Shown: piece after piece, positions 6,423-9,081 of the stretch
How positions within the stretch are numbered: the stretch's first letter is position 1
Layout of the letters: each line of letters opens with the position of its first letter
NCBI GenBank assembly: GCA_001797035.1
Contig: MGOE01000132.1
Location: forward strand, 986-10,066
DNA from: Chloroflexi bacterium RBG_16_72_14
GTDB taxonomy: Bacteria > Chloroflexota > Limnocylindria > Limnocylindrales > CSP1-4
Direction of reading: 5' to 3'
Length of the DNA stretch: 9,081 nucleotides
Program-made: the position numbers and the translations under genes
The notes under the pieces: generated by a model
Databases searched by the model: none
What the model saw: the letters and a program-made list of their open reading frames with translations, nothing else
Told to the model about the DNA's origin: nothing

Positions 6423-6752
6423 ATGAAGCTCGTCGTGGCCATCGTGCACAACGAAGACGCGGGCACGCTCGTGGACGCCCTGCTGGAGCGCGAGTTCCGG
6501 GCGACGCGCCTGCACTCCTCGGGCGGGTTCCTCAAGCAGTCCAACGCGACGGTGATGCTGGGCGTCGAGGACGACGAGGTGGACGAGGTCCTGGGCATCG
6601 TCCGCGAGAGCTGCCACGCCCGGACCCAGATCGTGAACCCGATGCCCCCGATCATGGAGCCGGGCGAGTTCTTCATGCCCTACCCGCTCGAGGTGGAGGT
6701 CGGCGGGGCCACCGTGTTCGTCGTCCCCGTGGAGCGCTTCGAACGCCTGTGA
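6423..6752 (+). CDS. darA: DarA/PstA-like cyclic-di-AMP receptor (PII-like, YaaQ family)
   Basis: This 109-residue protein is the same length as Bacillus DarA, a small trimeric PII-like cytoplasmic protein that binds cyclic-di-AMP. It aligns by eye along its whole length: MKLVVAIV start, FRATRLHSSGGFLKQSNAT (25-43), MLGVEDDEVDEVL (45-57), PYPLEVEVGGATVFVVPVERF (86-106). Residues I recall as contacting the ligand in DarA/PstA are kept at R26, T28, F36 and N41. Position 24 is Glu and position 108 Arg, where Bacillus DarA has Asn and Gln. Proline dehydrogenase follows after 11 bp, with GAGGG at the darA stop serving as its ribosome-binding site, so the two look like an operon. In Bacillus darA (yaaQ) sits next to tmk; here both are present on the same strand but separated. 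Downstream targets of DarA proteins are not known to me. Confidence 0.92.
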   Translation: MKLVVAIVHNEDAGTLVDALLEREFRATRLHSSGGFLKQSNATVMLGVEDDEVDEVLGIVRESCHARTQIVNPMPPIMEPGEFFMPYPLEVEVGGATVFVVPVERFERL

Positions 6753-6763
6753 GGGCCGGCTGA

Positions 6764-7696
6764 ATGCACCGTCTCATGCGCAAGGTCCTGCTCTGGTTCG
6801 CCCGCAACGCGTGGCTGCGCGAGCGGCTGCCGAAGCTGCCGTTCATGCAGCGGGCAGTGCGCAGGTTCATGCCCGGCGAGGAGATCGGCGACGCGCTCCA
6901 CGCCGCGGTCGACCTCCAGGTGCTGGGGATCGGCACGCTGTACACGCGGCTGGGCGAGAACCTGACCGAGGCCTCGCAGGCGCAGGCCGTCACGGATCAC
7001 TACCTGGCGCTGCTGGACCGGATCACCGCCGCCGAGATCGACGGCGAGATCAGCGTCAAGCCCACCCAGCTGGGCCTGGACGTGGACGAGGATGCCTGCT
7101 TCGGGCACCTGCGCACCCTCGCCGCGGCCGCCGAGGCGCACGGCTCGTACCTCTGGATCGACATGGAGGACAGCAGCTACGTGGACCGGACGCTGGACCT
7201 CTACCAGCGCCTCCGCGCGTCGCAGCCGCGCACGGGCATCTGCCTCCAGGCGTATCTCCGGCGCACGGCCAAGGACGTGGAGCGGCTGCTGCCATTGGGC
7301 CCCGCCATCCGCCTCGTCAAGGGTGCCTACGACGAGCCGCGGGAGGTCGCCTTCCGCTCGAAGAAGGAGGTCGACGCCAACTTCCTCGCCATCGCCGTGA
7401 CGCTGCTGCGGGAGAGCCGAGCCCGCCAGATCCGGCTGGGCCTCGGCACCCACGACGTGGAGCTGGTGGAGCAGATCGCCTCCCACGCGGCCGCCGCCGG
7501 CGTGACCAAGGACGGGTTCGAGGTCCAGATGCTGTACGGCATCCGGGCGAAGGAGCAGCGCCGCCTGGCGCGCTCCGGGTACAAGGTCCAGACGCTGATC
7601 GCCTACGGCGCCGCGTGGTACCCGTGGTACATGCGCCGGCTCGCCGAGCGGCCGGCCAACGTGCTGTTCGCACTCCGCCAGCTCCTGCCCGGCTGA
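6764..7696 (+). CDS. Proline dehydrogenase (monofunctional, FAD-dependent)
   Basis: The enzyme oxidises L-proline to pyrroline-5-carboxylate, the first step of proline catabolism. The 310-residue product shows beta/alpha-barrel motifs in order: SVKPTQLGL (97-105), WIDMEDSSYVDRTL (131-144), GICLQAYLRRT (158-168), RLVKGAYDEP (183-192), LGTHD (227-231), FEVQMLYGI (252-260) and the substrate-binding end YGAAWYPWYMRRLAERP (281-297). The paired Arg (291-292) are in the place of the proline carboxylate ligand. The length fits a stand-alone bacterial PRODH, not the bifunctional PutA. No P5C dehydrogenase is in the window, so the second enzyme must lie elsewhere. ATG 6764 has GAGGG at 6751-6755, overlapping the darA stop. 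Pairing with a c-di-AMP receptor suggests osmolyte control, which is an inference. Confidence 0.93.
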   Translation: MHRLMRKVLLWFARNAWLRERLPKLPFMQRAVRRFMPGEEIGDALHAAVDLQVLGIGTLYTRLGENLTEASQAQAVTDHYLALLDRITAAEIDGEISVKPTQLGLDVDEDACFGHLRTLAAAAEAHGSYLWIDMEDSSYVDRTLDLYQRLRASQPRTGICLQAYLRRTAKDVERLLPLGPAIRLVKGAYDEPREVAFRSKKEVDANFLAIAVTLLRESRARQIRLGLGTHDVELVEQIASHAAAAGVTKDGFEVQMLYGIRAKEQRRLARSGYKVQTLIAYGAAWYPWYMRRLAERPANVLFALRQLLPG

Positions 7697-7711
7697 CGAC
7701 GAACGTCGGCG

Positions 7712-7736
7712 GGACGGATCGCGCCGCCCGGGCGTC
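7712..7736 (+). promoter_or_regulatory. Possible ECF-type promoter of the second sigma gene
   Basis: GGAC(G) at 7712-7716 and CGTC at 7733-7736 are 16 bp apart, roughly like the GGAAC...CGTC pattern of ECF promoters. CGTC is 9 nt before the GTG at 7746. This would mean autoregulation. The match is partial and could be chance; the same 48-bp gap also contains short inverted repeats (ACGACG 7696-7701 with CGTCGT 7733-7738) that may instead be part of a terminator for the proline dehydrogenase gene. Confidence 0.25.
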
Positions 7737-7745
7737 GTTGAGAGT

Positions 7746-8264
7746 GTGATCGCCCCGCACCCGATGGCCGAGGATCCGCCGACCTTCGAGGCCGCCTATC
7801 GCGCCCACCACCGCGACGTGCTGCGCTACGCGGCGCTGATGCTGGGCGACCCAGACGAGGCCGCCGATGTCGCGGCCGATGCGTTCACCCGGGCGTTCTC
7901 CGCGTGGCGTGACGGCCGCGGCCCGACGGGCCGACCCTTGCCGTGGCTGCTCGTCATCGCTCGGCGGCTGGTGCTGGACCGCGCTCGGCGACGCCGGCTG
8001 ATCCGCTGGCTGCCGCTCCTCGGCGGCGAACGGCTCCCGGCCACGGCGGCGGATGGCGCCACCGTGAACGAGGTCTGGATCTGGCTGGCCGAGCTGGCCG
8101 CCGCCCTGCCCGAGCGCCAGCGCGAGGTCCTGTTCCTGCGCTACCGGCGCGACCTGACCGACGAGGAGATCGGCGAGGTGATGGGCCTCTCCGCATCCGG
8201 CGTCCGATCGCTGCTGTCGCGCGCCGTCCACGCCCTCCGCGAGCACCCGGAGCTGAGTCGATGA
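7746..8264 (+). CDS. ECF-family sigma factor (second module)
   Basis: This protein has 172 residues from GTG 7746. Region 2 is at about 13-85 (FEAAYRAHHRDVLRYAALMLGDPDEAADVAADAFTRAF, then LPWLLVIARRLVLDRARRRR), region 4 at about 112-166 (LPERQREVLFLRYRRDLTDEEIGEVMGLSASGVRSLLSRAVHAL) with an intact helix-turn-helix. The linker is short. ATG 7764 is an alternative start, losing six residues; neither has a Shine-Dalgarno. The stop overlaps the next start by ATGA (8261-8264), the usual arrangement with a membrane regulator. It is distinct in sequence from the sigma factor at 3009 and likely belongs to a different ECF group. Which promoters it reads cannot be told from here. Confidence 0.92.
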   Translation: MIAPHPMAEDPPTFEAAYRAHHRDVLRYAALMLGDPDEAADVAADAFTRAFSAWRDGRGPTGRPLPWLLVIARRLVLDRARRRRLIRWLPLLGGERLPATAADGATVNEVWIWLAELAAALPERQREVLFLRYRRDLTDEEIGEVMGLSASGVRSLLSRAVHALREHPELSR

Positions 8265-9081
8265 CCCCCCGTGACGACGACCAGACCGTGCCGCCTTCGA
8301 TCGAGGCCCGGCTGCGCTCGATCGAGGACGCTTTGCCGCCAACGCCGACGTGGCACCCGCCGACGGAGGAGCCGCGCCCGCTCCGGGTCGTGGGCGTACG
8401 CCCGGCGTCGCGGGGCCCGTCGGTCGCGGTCGGGCTGGTCGCCCTCGCGGTGGTGGTGGGCGCGGGCATGTGGCTCGGTCGGCAGCCCGCCGCCGTGCCC
8501 GGGTCCGGGGATCCGTCCGGGTCCGCCACGGCAGGGGCGTCAGCGCCGCTCGAGACTGCCGAACCGACGGCTCCGACCGGGACGACGGCACCTGGCCAGC
8601 CGGTGGTCGAGGTCCTTCGCGGAGCCGATGACGGGGACTCCCTGTTCGCGCAGCGGAACGGCTGCGGCTCGTTCGTCGGCGCCGACGCGGCCACCGCGAC
8701 CGCGTTCGACGGTGACGACGTGGACCGCGCCGCGGGGGAGACCGGGATCGACGCGGGATGGCTGGAGCTCACGGCCGAGGGCGGCCAGGCCGTCCGCGTC
8801 TGGTTGGGGACGGACCCGGTCGCCCTCGCGATCGACGCCGCGACGCCGCTGGCCGCCATCGACGGACGAGGGGACGTGTGGCTGGGTACGCCGACTCGCG
8901 TCACTCGATGGGTCAGCATCCTCACGCCTGCCGGACGGGTGGCCTGGCGCGAGACGGGCAACTCGGTCGCGGCCGCCGAGGGGTGTGCACCGGCTCGCGC
9001 GACGCCGGTCGCCTTCGGGGGCCTGCGGTCGATCACGTGCGGGCTGTCGCTGGACGCCTGCAAGGCCGCCCTCGACGTCGC
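8261..9081 (+). CDS. Membrane protein paired with ECF sigma, possible anti-sigma factor (partial, C-terminus off right edge)
   Basis: Translated from ATG 8261, the frame stays open to the window edge (273 codons). The first 50 residues are cytoplasmic and Pro/Arg-rich, with no HxxxCxxC zinc-finger motif. One membrane span is at about 54-73 (SVAVGLVALAVVVGAGMWLG). It is followed by a Gly/Ser/Thr/Pro-rich stalk (about 77-114) and an outside domain (about 115 onward) containing Cys135, Cys242, Cys260 and Cys267, likely disulphide-bonded if exported. The last visible part, ITCGLSLDACKAAL, has a paired-Cys pattern. GGAG at 8249-8252 is the ribosome-binding site, 8 nt before the ATG, and the start overlaps the sigma stop. 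Position and topology suggest it controls the sigma factor, but no known anti-sigma domain is recognised, so this is inference. It is not related in sequence to the RskA-like protein at 3626. Confidence 0.75.
   Translation, partial: MTPRDDDQTVPPSIEARLRSIEDALPPTPTWHPPTEEPRPLRVVGVRPASRGPSVAVGLVALAVVVGAGMWLGRQPAAVPGSGDPSGSATAGASAPLETAEPTAPTGTTAPGQPVVEVLRGADDGDSLFAQRNGCGSFVGADAATATAFDGDDVDRAAGETGIDAGWLELTAEGGQAVRVWLGTDPVALAIDAATPLAAIDGRGDVWLGTPTRVTRWVSILTPAGRVAWRETGNSVAAAEGCAPARATPVAFGGLRSITCGLSLDACKAALDV

Noticed and set aside
7317..8591. Minus-strand open frame opposite proline dehydrogenase and the second sigma gene
   Set aside because: It is a Pro/Arg/Ser-rich shadow of confident plus-strand genes.
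7954..9063. Long minus-strand open frame opposite the membrane partner gene
   Set aside because: The plus frame begins with an ATGA overlap and ribosome-binding site, and has a membrane span and ordered domain; the minus product is Ser/Pro/Arg low complexity.
1..9081. Search for tRNA, rRNA, CRISPR arrays, insertion sequences, att sites or defence genes
   Set aside because: No cloverleaf, spaced repeat array, terminal inverted repeats with transposase, integrase or known defence domain was found on reading both strands.

Overview
The window is very GC-rich and densely packed, with short intergenic gaps, frequent GTG starts and overlapping ATGA stop/start junctions. The protein set is a thymidylate kinase, a DarA-type cyclic-di-AMP receptor, a monofunctional proline dehydrogenase, a DUF4331 secreted protein and two ECF sigma factor/membrane partner pairs. 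This fits a high-GC Chloroflexota lineage, possibly one related to Limnocylindria. That placement is an inference from gene content and GC content: DarA is typical of Firmicutes and related groups, and I do not expect it in most high-GC Actinobacteria. An actinobacterial-like origin is not excluded.

Layout. Positions 1-2183, minus strand: a secreted or membrane-anchored TPR protein (running off the left edge) lies downstream of a secreted DUF4331 protein, with a strong 12-bp hairpin between them. Positions 2283-4432, plus strand: thymidylate kinase, then an ECF sigma factor overlapping an RskA-like anti-sigma factor by ATGA. Positions 4475-6258, minus strand: a GAF-GGDEF protein followed by a SUKH/SMI1-KNR4-like protein of unknown role, convergent with the anti-sigma gene. 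Positions 6423-7696, plus strand: darA and proline dehydrogenase in an apparent operon, divergent from the GGDEF gene. Positions 7746-9081, plus strand: a second ECF sigma factor overlapping (ATGA) a single-pass membrane protein with a cysteine-containing exterior domain, cut by the right edge.

How the genes may work together. The two ECF pairs look like two envelope-sensing regulatory modules; the DUF4331/TPR pair is a plausible but unproven target of the first. tmk and darA are immediate neighbours in Bacillus; here both are present on the same strand but separated by about 3.4 kb of regulatory genes. The GGDEF (c-di-GMP) gene and the darA (c-di-AMP receptor) gene share one 164-bp divergent control region, and darA is followed 11 bp later by a proline-degrading enzyme, suggesting a link between c-di-AMP and osmolyte or nitrogen metabolism. 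tmk and darA also appear to have -10-like hexamers exactly 7 nt before their start codons and no Shine-Dalgarno sequence, suggesting leaderless transcripts.

No tRNA, rRNA, CRISPR array, insertion sequence or phage gene was seen. No intergenic stretch exceeds about 165 bases. The window is mostly core and regulatory chromosome, and I do not see an obvious defence system or mobile island.
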